From NCBI GenBank assembly GCA_958437935.1, contig CAUBPS010000025.1:1-19513 (forward strand): a DNA stretch of 19,513 nucleotides. The letters are read 5' to 3'. A program made the position numbers and the translations under genes. Below the pieces are notes generated by a model. It was not told the origin of the DNA and ran no database searches. It worked only from the letters and a program-made list of their open reading frames with translations. The first letter of the stretch is position 1, and each line of letters begins with the position of its first letter. Of the stretch, positions 1 through 7,970 are shown piece after piece. Source of the DNA: an uncultured Collinsella sp. GTDB taxonomy: Bacteria; Actinomycetota; Coriobacteriia; Coriobacteriales; Coriobacteriaceae.

Positions 1-13
1 CGGTCGAGTGAGA

Positions 14-1015
14 TTACTTCGCAGCACCTGGGATTCCGTGGGAGGTTTTGGCGGTTTTGGCTCCGTTTACGATGGCGGTTTCCAGGGCTCTTATGGCGAG
101 CATGCCCAGCTGGTCTAGGGGAACGGCGGCGCTTGCCTGGGCGCCCAGTTTGGCGCTGGCGAGGGTGTAGATGGTGTCGCCGTCGTTGGTGGTGTGTGTG
201 GGGCGGATGGCGTGCGCGTAGGCGTCCGCGGCCATCTGAGAGACCTTGGTGGCCTGGGCCTTAGTGAGCTCCACGTTGGTGACGATGCAGCTGATGGTGG
301 TGTTGGTGCGGTCGAGCGGCATCTGCATGGAGCCGGCGGCGGCAAGGGCGGCGAGCTCCATGTCGACGATCTGGTCGCTATCGGCTGCGGCGCGCATGCC
401 GGCCACCCACTCGCCAGTGGCCGGGTCGACGACGTTGCCGCAGGCGTTGACGGAGACCACGGCGCCCACCTTGACGGGGCCGAGTGCCACGGCGGCAGCT
501 CCAAGGCCGGCCTTCATGCAGGTAGCAGGTCCCATGAGCTTGCCTACAGTGGCGCCGGTGCCGGCGCCCACGTTGCCCTGCTCGAGCGTGGCAGGGGTGT
601 GGTCGAGCGCCTCGCGCACGGCAGCGATACCGGCCTCAATGTCGGGACGCACGGTGGGGTCGCCAAAGGCAAGGTCGAAGATGCAGCTCGAGCACACGAT
701 GGGCACCTGTGTGGGGCCGACGGGAAGGCCGATGCCGCGGCTCTCGAGTTCGCGGGCCACGCCGCTTGCGGCTTCGAGGCCAAAGGCCGATCCGCCCGAA
801 AGGCAGACAGCGTGGACCTTATCGACAGTGTTTTCGGGACGCAGCAGGTCGGTCTCGCGCGAAGCGGGAGCGCCGCCGCGTACGTCAACACCGCCGGTGG
901 CACCCTCGGGCGCCACGATTACGGTGCAGCCGGTGCCAGCCTCCTCGTCCGTATAGTTGCCAAAGCAAAAGCCATCGACATTGCAAACATCGATGGCTTC
1001 GAGCGGTGTGTCCAT
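14..1015 (-). CDS. P1 family peptidase (DmpA/S58-type aminopeptidase)
   Basis: Predicted 333-residue N-terminal nucleophile hydrolase of the P1/DmpA (peptidase family S58) group. Known members are aminopeptidases or amidases that cut themselves into alpha and beta chains. Visible family features are the glycine-rich stretch GNVGAGTGATVGK (residues 148-160) and the block RTNTTISCIVTNVELT (236-251). By analogy with DmpA, the chain break and nucleophile should lie at N238/T239, and the following DGDTIY segment is also typical. The ATG at 1015 is chosen because it has a good ribosome site (TAGGAG, about 6 nt upstream) and the family homology begins just after it; the frame stays open upstream to 1300, but that part overlaps maf and looks non-coding. 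No signal peptide is seen, so it is probably cytoplasmic. The substrate cannot be told. It is the last gene of the leftward cluster and its stop lies near the window edge. Confidence 0.88.
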   Translation of the reverse strand: MDTPLEAIDVCNVDGFCFGNYTDEEAGTGCTVIVAPEGATGGVDVRGGAPASRETDLLRPENTVDKVHAVCLSGGSAFGLEAASGVARELESRGIGLPVGPTQVPIVCSSCIFDLAFGDPTVRPDIEAGIAAVREALDHTPATLEQGNVGAGTGATVGKLMGPATCMKAGLGAAAVALGPVKVGAVVSVNACGNVVDPATGEWVAGMRAAADSDQIVDMELAALAAAGSMQMPLDRTNTTISCIVTNVELTKAQATKVSQMAADAYAHAIRPTHTTNDGDTIYTLASAKLGAQASAAVPLDQLGMLAIRALETAIVNGAKTAKTSHGIPGAAK

Positions 1016-1084
1016 ATTTTCTCCTATCGGTTTTCCGCCGGGCCTTATGCCCGGTCGGGATCCGTACGGTACGGCAAAATTGTA

Positions 1085-1107
1085 GGCGCTGGGGGATACC
1101 CGGCGCC
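1085..1107 (-). terminator. Possible terminator of maf
   Basis: A 9-bp stem (GGCGCTGGG with CCCGGCGCC, one G-U pair) and a 5-nt loop lie just beyond the maf stop. On the minus strand the stem is followed by TACAATTTT, a poor U-tract. A second small hairpin (1038-1054, CCGGGC/GCCCGG) stands before the peptidase gene. Termination may be partial, leaving some read-through into the peptidase gene. Confidence 0.4.
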
Positions 1108-1115
1108 AGATGCGA

Positions 1116-1697
1116 TTACGAGAGTTTTTGAATCGCGCGTGCGACGCGGGCGATGGGCAAGCCCACCACGTTGTAGAAGTCACCGGAAATATCGTGCACG
1201 AGCATGCGGCCGCCTGTGCCCTGGATGCCGTAGGCCCCGGCCTTGTCCATGGGTTCGCCGGAGGCGACATAGTGCTCGATCTGCTCTTCGGTAAGCTCAT
1301 AGAACGTCACGTCGGTCACATCGACAAACGACAGACTCTCGGCGGCATGCGGAGCTGCAGCGTCGCCGGCTTTAACGATGCAGACGCCAGTTGCCACCTG
1401 GTGCGTGCGGCCCGAAAGCTCGTGGAGCATGGCGCGCGCCTCGTCCCCGTTTGCCGGCTTACCCAAAATCTTGCCATCGAAGGTGACGATGGTATCGGCC
1501 GCGACGGTCAGCTCATTGGGCTCGGCATGCTCGGCGGCGACGGCAGCAGCTTTAGCACGCGCCAAGCGCTCGACGAGCGTAAGCGGAGCTTCGCCATCAA
1601 AAGGCGTTTCATCGATGTCTGCGGGAATTACGCGAATGTTATAGCCCGCCTCGCGCATCAGCTCTATGCGGCGCGGCGATTGCGAAGCCAAGATCAT
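1116..1697 (-). CDS. maf: Maf family nucleotide pyrophosphatase
   Basis: A 193-residue Maf/YhdE-type protein. Family members hydrolyse non-canonical or modified nucleoside triphosphates (dTTP/UTP or methylated forms) to the monophosphate and pyrophosphate, and have been linked to septum inhibition. The N-terminus has the signature LASQSPRR (residues 3-10), followed by VAADTIV and GKILGKP around residues 65-80, and a C-terminal DKAGAYGIQG block typical of the dTTP/UTP-type subgroup. Length is normal for the family. The start codon overlaps the stop of the upstream DJ-1-type gene in an ATGA arrangement (1694-1697), so translation is probably coupled. It acts in the cytoplasm as a house-cleaning enzyme. 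Identification is firm; substrate preference is inferred from the family. Confidence 0.93.
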   Translation of the reverse strand: MILASQSPRRIELMREAGYNIRVIPADIDETPFDGEAPLTLVERLARAKAAAVAAEHAEPNELTVAADTIVTFDGKILGKPANGDEARAMLHELSGRTHQVATGVCIVKAGDAAAPHAAESLSFVDVTDVTFYELTEEQIEHYVASGEPMDKAGAYGIQGTGGRMLVHDISGDFYNVVGLPIARVARAIQKLS

Positions 1698-2236
1698 AGT
1701 TGGATGCCCTCGGCGACCTTCTCGACGGCCTTTTCGCCGGCGAGCGTGCGCAACAGCTCCAAAGCAAAGGGGAGTGACTGTGCCATGCCACTGGCAGTGA
1801 TGATATTGCCGTCTTGCGTGACTTTCTCGCCGGTATAGGTGCCCTCGGGGAAGCTCTTCTCAAAGCCGGGGAAGCACGTGGCGCGGCGTCCCTCGAGTAG
1901 ACCAAGCTCGCCCAGGATAAACGGGGCGGCGCAGATGGCGGCAACGTGCTTGGTCGCGGCGAAATCGCAGACTACGTCGCAGACGCGCTGGTCGGCGCGC
2001 AGGTTGGTGGCACCGGGCAGGCCGCCGGGCAGCACGACGCAGTCGTACTCGTCAAAGTCGATCTCGTCAAAGAGCGCATCGCAGGTCACGGGAATCTGCA
2101 GCGAGCTTACGACCTCACGCGTGGGCATGATCGAGACGAGCGTGGCGCGCACGCCGCCGCGACGCATGACGTCGACCATGGTCAGGCATTCAATCGTTTC
2201 AAAGCCATCGGCGGCGAGAACGGCAACGCTGGGCAT
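1694..2236 (-). CDS. DJ-1/PfpI family protein
   Basis: A 180-residue protein of the DJ-1/ThiJ/YajL branch of the class I glutamine amidotransferase-like fold. Expected features are in place: the acidic residue E13 in DGFETIE, the nucleophile-elbow cysteine C102 in AICAAPFILGELGLL, and TASG at residues 147-150. DJ-1-type proteins have been reported as glyoxalase or deglycase enzymes, redox sensors and chaperones; which applies here cannot be told. The ATG at 2236 is preferred over an upstream in-frame one at 2332 because AAAGGAA sits about 6 nt upstream and homology starts at MPSVAVLAADGFE. The stop overlaps the maf start by 4 bp, so the two form a translational pair. A possible minus-strand -10 (TATAAG) lies near 2279-2274. 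Confidence 0.9.
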   Translation of the reverse strand: MPSVAVLAADGFETIECLTMVDVMRRGGVRATLVSIMPTREVVSSLQIPVTCDALFDEIDFDEYDCVVLPGGLPGATNLRADQRVCDVVCDFAATKHVAAICAAPFILGELGLLEGRRATCFPGFEKSFPEGTYTGEKVTQDGNIITASGMAQSLPFALELLRTLAGEKAVEKVAEGIQL

Positions 2237-2343
2237 GAGAGTTCCTTTCGTAAGGCGGCATACAATTAGCCGTCTTATACCCCGAAGACCTCCGCTTGCC
2301 ACGCTCGATTTCCTAATGATTTTTCTGAGCAATGATTAAGTGG

Positions 2344-3657
2344 CTAGTTGCGCCTAAGGTGGACGACGGTCTCGCAGTGGAAGGTTTGCGGGAATAGGTC
2401 GACTGGCGTGATCTTTACGGGGGAGAAGGTGTCTTCTTCGACAAAGCGTTTGAGATCGCGCGCCAGGGTGGCCGGGTCGCAGCTCACGTAGGCGACATCG
2501 CGAGCACTCGTGCTGGCGATAAGGTCGATCGCCTCGGGGGCGAGGCCTGCGCGCGGCGGGTCGACCACCAAGACGTCGGCATCCTGGTCGGGGAACTCGC
2601 GCACGGCATCGCCACCGATGACGTCGACGTTGTCGAGTTTGTTGATCTCGAGGTTACGGCGCAGGTCGCGCACGGCCGGACCGTAGGCCTCGACGGCGGC
2701 AACAAAGTCGCAGCGGCGGGCGAGCGGCAGGGTAAAGGTGCCGGCACCGCAGTACAGGTCCACGGCAAGCTCGTCTTCCTGCGGGTCGAGCGCTTCCATG
2801 ACAAGATCGATCAAAATCTCGGCACCCTTGGTGTTGACCTGGAAAAAAGACGGGGCAGACAAGCGCATCTGACCCTCGGCGATATTCTCGGTCCATGAGC
2901 CCTCTCCGGCGAGCATTTCGACCTTGGAGACACGGCGGGCCTTCTTTTCGCCCTTGCTCATCACGCGCACGATGCTCGTGGGGTGAGCGGCGTCCGCCAG
3001 CACGCGGGAGACCTGCGAGCGCGGAAAAGAGCCTGTGGGCGTCCAGAGCGCGACCTCGAGTGCCTTGGTGCGGCGCGATGCGCGAATGCCCACGCGTTCG
3101 AGCCCCAAGTCATGGCTGCCGCTTAGATAGTTGAGTGCGCCGACGACCGATTTGAGCGCCTTCGGGAAGCGCTTATCGAACAGCGGGCACGTATCGACGG
3201 TCACGATTTTACTGGGGTCGACACCGTGCATGCCAAGGCGCATGCGACCGTTGACGACGGTCGGTTCGAGCTCGATTTTATTGCGGTAGCCCCAGTCGTC
3301 CTTGGTGTGGCAGATGGGCTGCACCAACTCATCGACCTGCTCAGGAGCGAACTTGCCGATGCGCTCGAGCGTGGAGCGCAGGTTTTGTTCCTTGGCGGCA
3401 AGCTGTGCCGTGCGCGAGAGGTTGCCCCACGAGCAGCCGCCGCAAATGCCAACGAAGGGGCAAGGAGGCTGAATGCGATCGGGGCTTGGCTCTAGAACCT
3501 CGGTGGTGCGGGCGCGCATGAACGACTTACCGTCCTGCACGATCTCGGCCTCGACGGTGTCGCCCGCCACGGCGCCCTGCACAAATACGGCCTTGCCGTT
3601 GTCGGCATGCGCCAGCCCGTCGGCGCCGTACGTCATCGATTCTATGGTGAGCTTCAT
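2344..3657 (-). CDS. rlmD: 23S rRNA (uracil-C5)-methyltransferase, RumA/RlmD family
   Basis: A 437-residue SAM-dependent RNA m5U methyltransferase. It begins with a TRAM-like RNA-binding domain (about residues 1-58), then a four-cysteine iron-sulfur site (C66, C72, C75, C157) of the RumA pattern CxxxxxCxxC plus a distant Cys. The C-terminal catalytic domain has the SAM motif DLYCGAGTFTLPLA, the VDPPRAGL motif, the nucleophile C393 in SCDPATLARDL and the final base-type Glu429 in CETVVHL. The family methylates 23S rRNA U1939 (E. coli numbering); Gram-positive relatives (RlmCD) also modify U747, so the exact target is uncertain. The ATG at 3657 is preferred because homology begins there (MKLTIESMTYGADGLAH), although its ribosome site (CAGGG, close to the start) is weak; upstream in-frame ATGs at 3672 and 3693 have none. 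Confidence 0.92.
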   Translation of the reverse strand: MKLTIESMTYGADGLAHADNGKAVFVQGAVAGDTVEAEIVQDGKSFMRARTTEVLEPSPDRIQPPCPFVGICGGCSWGNLSRTAQLAAKEQNLRSTLERIGKFAPEQVDELVQPICHTKDDWGYRNKIELEPTVVNGRMRLGMHGVDPSKIVTVDTCPLFDKRFPKALKSVVGALNYLSGSHDLGLERVGIRASRRTKALEVALWTPTGSFPRSQVSRVLADAAHPTSIVRVMSKGEKKARRVSKVEMLAGEGSWTENIAEGQMRLSAPSFFQVNTKGAEILIDLVMEALDPQEDELAVDLYCGAGTFTLPLARRCDFVAAVEAYGPAVRDLRRNLEINKLDNVDVIGGDAVREFPDQDADVLVVDPPRAGLAPEAIDLIASTSARDVAYVSCDPATLARDLKRFVEEDTFSPVKITPVDLFPQTFHCETVVHLRRN

Positions 3658-3703
3658 ATCCCTGCCTGTCATTCGCGTTGTTGTCCGCACCATGGTAGCA
3701 GGG

Positions 3704-3747
3704 AAAAGCGCCCCGCATCTGAGGCTTTCCTCAAATGCGGGGCGCTT
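3704..3747 (-). terminator. Strong intrinsic terminator of ppk
   Basis: A 19-bp stem (3706-3724 with 3729-3747, one mismatch) with a 4-nt loop lies just downstream of the ppk stop codon. On the minus strand the GC-rich base GGGGCGC is followed directly by TTTT. It separates ppk from the methyltransferase gene, which therefore needs its own promoter in the short interval 3658-3703 or depends on read-through. Confidence 0.85.
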
Positions 3748-3770
3748 CTACAAACTGCTTCTACAAACGA

Positions 3771-6179
3771 CTATTTCGTCTTGCCGGTAATGAGCGTCTT
3801 AAGACCCAGGCCGATCAGGCCCAGGCCCATGCGCACGCGACCGGGGCGATGGCGCTCGATGGCCTTGGTCTTGCCAGCGGGCTTATCGCGACGGGCGCTC
3901 GTCTCGGGTGCGGGCTTGGTGACCTGCGTCTCGGGCCGAGGTGCAGGTGCAGGCTCGGGCTCAATGACGGTCGCCTGGACCTCTTGGACCTTGGGTGCTA
4001 CTGGCTGCGGCTCGGCCTCGGGGGCAGGTTCCGCCTCAATGACGGGCTCGGGCGCGGCCTCGGCGTTGCGATAGGCACGCTCCAGTAGAGCTTCCTGCGA
4101 GTTGAAGGGTTTCTCACCCTCTGCACGCTCTACGGGGACCCAGGTGCCGTCGCTCGTGAGGCTGCGGGCCTTCACGTTGTCGCGCAGCTGCATGCCCATG
4201 TACTCGTGTACTAGGGCGCGGCAGGTGGGGTCGAGCACGGGGAAGGCGATCTCCACGCGGTGCTCGGTGTTGCGCGTCATCATGTCGGCCGAGCTCAGAT
4301 AGATCATGTCCGAGTCCACGCCAAAGGCGTAAACGCGCGCATGCTCCAAAAAGCGTCCGACGATAGAACGGACATGCACGTTCTCGGTCTTGCCCGGAAC
4401 ACCGGGCTTGAGGCACGAGATACCGCGGATGATCATGTCCACGCGGACTCCTGCGCACGATGCCTCGGCGATTTTGTCGATGACCTCGCGGTCGGTCAGC
4501 GAGTTGAGCTTAAAGAACACGCGGGCGGGCTCGCCGGCAAGGGCGCGCTGGATCTCGCGATCCAGGCCGCGCATGATGAGCGGTTTCAGTCCGACGGGCG
4601 CCACACCCAGGAAGCGGTAGTCGCCGCGCAGGTTGCCCAGCGACAGATTGCGGAAGAACAGGTTGGCGTCTTCACCGATGCCGGGATGGGCGGTCATGAG
4701 CATAAAGTCGCTGTAGAGTTTGGCCGTCTTCTCGTTAAAGTTGCCGGTGCCCAAAAGCGTGAGACGGGTGAGCGCCATGCCCTCGCGATAGGTGAGCTGG
4801 CAGATCTTTGAGTGGCATTTAAAGCCCTCGGAACCATAGATGACGGTGCAGCCCGCCTCTTCCAGACGCTCGGCCCACTCGATGTTGTTCTGCTCGTCAA
4901 AGCGGGCACGAAGTTCCATGAGCACCGTGACCTCTTTGCCGTTCTCGGCAGCATCGATCAGCGATTCGCACAGGCGGCTCTGCTTGGCCACGCGGTAGAG
5001 CGTGATGCGCAGCGAGATGCACTCGGGGTCGTAGGCGGCCTCGTGCACCAGATCCAGGAAGGGGTTCATGGCCTCGTAGGGATAAAAGAGCAGCTTGTCG
5101 CCCTGCAGCACCTGTTCGCGGATGGAGCGGGTCATGTCGATGTTGGGGTTGGGCTGCGGCTTAAACGGCGTAAAGAGCAGCTCGTTGCGCAGGTGCTCGG
5201 GAATCTTGCCCTCAATGCCAAAGACGTAGCCCAGGTCGAGCGGGATATCGCAGGTAAAGACCGAGCGACGCGAGAGCTCGAGCGCCTTGCGGATAGTCTT
5301 GAGCGTCGCCTTCTCGAGCGACCCCGAGACGGCGAGCACTACCGGCTGCAGGCGCAGGCGCTTCTTGAGGATGCGCTTCATGTGCTGGCGGTAGTCCTCT
5401 TCCTCTTCGACGCCCTCGCCGTCCGGATCGATGTCGGCGTTGCGGGTGACGCGGATCAGCGCACGATCCAGCGGCTTATAGGAGCCAAAGCAGCTGTCCA
5501 GGCAGGCGAGAATGACGTCCTCGAGCAAGATGTAGGAGTAGGTGCCGGTGGGCGAGGGAATCTCGACCACGCGGTTCATCGAGGCGGGAATCTCGATAAG
5601 GCCCAGCAGGCTCTCCTCGTCGGTGGCGCCGTCCAGACCACAGGCCAGATAGAGCGCGCCGTTGCGCAGGTTGGGGAAGGGGTGGCGCGGATCGATGACC
5701 AGCGGCGAGATGACCGGCGACACGTAGGCCTGGAAGTAGCGGGTTACGAAGGTGCGCTCCTCGGGCGTAAGCGAATCGATGCGGGCGCGGTGAACGCCCA
5801 AGGTGTCGAGCTTGCCTTCGATGCTCTTAAAGATGGATTCCCAACGAGTAAGGAGCCCGGGCATTTCGGCCATGACAGCATCGACCTGTTCGGAGGCGGT
5901 CATATTGCTCTTGTTGTCGACAGGCTGTTTTTTGAGCTCTGCCAGATCGGACAGGCCGCCCACGCGCACCATGAGAAACTCGTCGAGGTTAGACTCGAAA
6001 ATCGACACGAACTTTAGACGCTCGAACAGCGGAACGGTCTCATCGAAGGCTTCGTCGAGCACGCGGTTGTTAAAGCGCAGCCAGCTAAGCTCTCGGTTTT
6101 GCGTGTACGAGAAGTCGCGCGGCGGCTTGCGCAGCTTTGCAGCGGCTTGCTTCTTTTCGATTTTGCTCGGCATATGCAT
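3771..6179 (-). CDS. ppk1: Polyphosphate kinase 1 with extended C-terminal tail
   Basis: An 802-residue PPK1, which reversibly transfers the gamma phosphate of ATP onto inorganic polyphosphate. The N-terminal domain shows NRELSWLRFNNRVLDEA (28-44). The catalytic core has YPYEAMNPFLDLV, RITLYRVA, the probable phosphorylated histidine H456 in GFKCHSKICQL, TGNFNEKTAKLYSDF (478-492) and a second histidine H613 in GRFLEHARVYAFG. These match the H435 and H592 pair of the E. coli enzyme. The tail from about 706 to 802 is unusual: an Ala/Pro/Glu-rich linker, then a basic stretch, then a Gly/Leu-rich segment (784-797) and GKTK. Start: ATG at 6179 or the in-frame ATG at 6173; the ribosome site is weak. 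Divergent from arcA1 across a 550-bp gap. Confidence 0.95.
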   Translation of the reverse strand: MHMPSKIEKKQAAAKLRKPPRDFSYTQNRELSWLRFNNRVLDEAFDETVPLFERLKFVSIFESNLDEFLMVRVGGLSDLAELKKQPVDNKSNMTASEQVDAVMAEMPGLLTRWESIFKSIEGKLDTLGVHRARIDSLTPEERTFVTRYFQAYVSPVISPLVIDPRHPFPNLRNGALYLACGLDGATDEESLLGLIEIPASMNRVVEIPSPTGTYSYILLEDVILACLDSCFGSYKPLDRALIRVTRNADIDPDGEGVEEEEDYRQHMKRILKKRLRLQPVVLAVSGSLEKATLKTIRKALELSRRSVFTCDIPLDLGYVFGIEGKIPEHLRNELLFTPFKPQPNPNIDMTRSIREQVLQGDKLLFYPYEAMNPFLDLVHEAAYDPECISLRITLYRVAKQSRLCESLIDAAENGKEVTVLMELRARFDEQNNIEWAERLEEAGCTVIYGSEGFKCHSKICQLTYREGMALTRLTLLGTGNFNEKTAKLYSDFMLMTAHPGIGEDANLFFRNLSLGNLRGDYRFLGVAPVGLKPLIMRGLDREIQRALAGEPARVFFKLNSLTDREVIDKIAEASCAGVRVDMIIRGISCLKPGVPGKTENVHVRSIVGRFLEHARVYAFGVDSDMIYLSSADMMTRNTEHRVEIAFPVLDPTCRALVHEYMGMQLRDNVKARSLTSDGTWVPVERAEGEKPFNSQEALLERAYRNAEAAPEPVIEAEPAPEAEPQPVAPKVQEVQATVIEPEPAPAPRPETQVTKPAPETSARRDKPAGKTKAIERHRPGRVRMGLGLIGLGLKTLITGKTK

Positions 6180-6190
6180 CTGTCCGTTCA

Positions 6191-6237
6191 GTCCCCGTAG
6201 GGGACGGTAGCCTAACTCTTATTCACTATTGTCTCAA
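6191..6237 (-). promoter_or_regulatory. Candidate ppk promoter and leader hairpin
   Basis: Read on the minus strand, TTGAGA (6237-6232) and TAGGCT (6214-6209) are 17 bp apart, a good -35 and a mediocre -10. Downstream, in the probable leader, GTCCCC/GGGGAC (6191-6205, 3-nt loop) forms a small hairpin about 12 nt before the ATG, where it could affect ribosome access. Prediction only. Confidence 0.38.
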
Positions 6238-6267
6238 TTTAGTCGACCGCTGGCACGAACGTATCGC

Positions 6268-6279
6268 GTGAACGGTATC
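6268..6279 (+). promoter_or_regulatory. Distal TGAACGG box upstream of arcA1
   Basis: GTGAACGGTATC occurs here and, identically, at 9413-9424 upstream of arcA2. It is the inverse of the proximal box at 6580-6591. A degenerate relative (CGAACGTATC) precedes it at 6256-6265. The shared 12-mer in otherwise diverged sequence suggests a binding site for the same regulator. Confidence 0.5.
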
Positions 6280-6367
6280 TTTACCTACTTCTTACGCTGA
6301 CGAGTCATAGGACTGACGCCCTGCTCGTCTGCAAGCGGTCTATATCCTCACTCAACTGGTACGTAAG

Positions 6368-6408
6368 TGTGAATAAGAATGATGGATAGCTGAATATCAT
6401 TGAATGCA
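6368..6408 (+). promoter_or_regulatory. Putative ArgR (ARG box) sites upstream of arcA1
   Basis: TGTGAATAAGAATGATGG (6368-6385) and TGAATATCATTGAATGCA (6391-6408) resemble the ArgR/AhrC operator, whose half site is TGAAT followed by an A/T-rich middle and ATTCA. The left halves fit well and the right halves are degenerate. A matching site is found at a similar distance from arcA2. The regulator identity is inferred from the motif and from the arginine pathway downstream. Confidence 0.4.
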
Positions 6409-6579
6409 GGCGGAAACGTAAACAAACATCATTTATATACATAAAACCGATTTAGCTATGCAATTCTGAATCAAAAGTTTAGAGACGCAATCGCAAATGG
6501 TTTTTAAGAAAAAAGAGCGTTTACCTTAGAAAAGTTACTTTAGAACGCCGAAGTACATCATGGGGGAATCACATGCGAT

Positions 6580-6648
6580 ATACCGTTCATCGCACTTTGT
6601 TGACCGTTCGGGGGCGAGGTGGAATTGCGGGTGGAATTTGGATATAAC
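6580..6648 (+). promoter_or_regulatory. arcA1 promoter with two 21-bp-spaced CCGTTC boxes
   Basis: The -10 is TATAAC (6643-6648); at 17-bp spacing the -35 is TGGAAT (6620-6625), far from consensus, so an activator is expected. Two CCGTTC boxes begin at 6583 and 6604, 21 bp apart, the second running into a 22-bp block shared with arcA2 (6603-6624). The same boxes, spacing and distance to the -10 recur at arcA2. Transcription should start near 6655, leaving a leader of about 75 nt. Confidence 0.62.
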
Positions 6649-6664
6649 TAGAGCTGTCAGCAAG

Positions 6665-6729
6665 CAGTGCCCGTTACGGAAGGGCGCTGAGAGATTCGGC
6701 CGAAAGGCCCGAAAGAAAGGTAGGAGGCC
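6665..6729 (+). promoter_or_regulatory. Structured arcA1 leader with tight ribosome site
   Basis: Hairpin A: CAGTGCCC (6665-6672) with GGGCGCTG (6682-6689), one G-U pair, loop containing ACGGA. Hairpin B: GGCC (6698-6701) with GGCC (6706-6709) closed by a GAAA tetraloop and extended by TTC/GAA around a bulged C at 6710. The ribosome site AGGAGG ends only 2 nt before the ATG, unusually close; AAAGG further upstream (6716-6720) may also serve. The arcA2 leader has the same two hairpins with different stem bases. Confidence 0.5.
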
Positions 6730-7970
6730 ATGACGAAAGGTCTGCACGTGCCTTCCGAGATCGGCAAGCTCAGGAAGGTCTGCCTGCACCGTCCCGGCGA
6801 CGAGCTCCTCAACCTGCCGCCCGACGAGCTCGAGCGACTCCTGTTCGACGACGTCCCGTTCCTGGAGGTCGCGCAGCAGGAGCACGACACCTTCGCCCAG
6901 ATCCTGAGGGACCAGGGCGTGGAGGTCCTCTATCTCGAGAACCTCGTCGCTGAGGTGTTCGACCAGGTCCCCGGCGCCCGCGCCGAGTTCACCGACCAGT
7001 ACATCGCCGAGGCCGGCATCCGCGGCCAGCACATGCCGCAGATCGTCCGCGAGAAGCTGGACTCCATCGAGGACAACCTCGAGTTCGTCAAGAAGACCAT
7101 GGCCGGCATGACCAAGTCCGAGATCGACATGCCCCTCACGGCGTCCACGACCCTCGACTCCCTGGTCAACTCCGAGTCCGAGTCCGACCTGATCATCGAC
7201 CCGATGCCCAACCTCTACTTCACCCGCGACCCGTTCGCGGTCGTCGGCGAGGGCGTCAACCTCAACCGCATGTACTCGGTCACCCGCAACCGCGAGACCC
7301 TGTACGGCAAGTACATCTTCAAGTACCACCCCGACTACAAGGACGTCTCGCTGTACTTCCGCCGCGACTGCCAGTTCCACACCGAGGGCGGCGACGTGCT
7401 GAACATCAACGAGAAGACCCTCGCCGTCGGCATCTCCCAGCGCACCCAGGCCGCCGCGATCGACGTCATGGCCCAGAACATCTTCTGGAACTCCGACTCC
7501 AAGGTCGAGCGCATCCTGGCCTTCGACATCCCGGTCTCGCGCGCCTTCATGCACCTCGACACGGTCTTCACCCAGATCGACGTCGATAAGTTCACGATCC
7601 ACCCCGCCATCATGGGCACCCTGCGCGTCTACGAGCTGACCGCCGGCAAGAACCCGGGCGACGTGAACATCCGCCTGATCGAGGACACCCTCGAGCACGT
7701 CCTGGAGGACGCCACCGGCGTCGACCAGGTCAAGCTGATCCCCTGCGGCGGCGGCGACCCGATCGCGGCCTCCCGCGAGCAGTGGAACGACGGCTCCAAC
7801 ACCCTGTGCGTCGAGCCCGGCAAGATCTGCGTCTACGCCCGCAACACCGTCACCAACGACGTGCTGTACAAGGAGGGCCTGGACCTTCTCGTCGTGCCCT
7901 CCGCCGAGCTCTCCCGCGGCCGCGGCGGCCCGCGCTGCATGAGCATGCCCTTCTGGCGCGAGGACCTCTA
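6706..7970 (+). repeat. Left copy of 1265-bp identical direct repeat (arcA)
   Basis: Identical by eye to 9796-11060. The identity starts in the leader hairpin and ends inside the stop codon (TAG here, TAA in the right copy). The repeat unit, start to start, is 3090 bp and includes the aminotransferase gene. Confidence 0.93.

Larger units (their letters stand above)
6180..6729. other. 550-bp divergent intergenic control region (ppk / arcA1)
   Basis: No gene seen. The centre (about 6360-6545) is clearly AT-rich compared with its surroundings. It carries the ppk promoter candidate on the left; a GTGAACGGTATC box at 6268-6279; TGAAT-type sites resembling ArgR half sites at 6368-6385 and 6391-6408; a GTTTACC motif at 6519-6525; and, near arcA1, the two CCGTTC boxes, the promoter and the structured leader described separately. 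Confidence 0.7.

Noticed and set aside
1016..1300. Longer N-terminus for the P1 peptidase
   Set aside because: The added 95 residues overlap maf in another frame, have no family similarity, and the ATG at 1015 has a good ribosome site.
3748..3771. CTTCTACAAAC repeated twice (3745-3755 and 3759-3769)
   Set aside because: A single short direct repeat beside the terminator with no partner elsewhere in the window; probably chance or slippage.
6600..6605. TTGACC as the -35 of arcA1
   Set aside because: It is 37 bp from TATAAC, too far, and is not kept at arcA2, where the TGGAA element at 17 bp is conserved.
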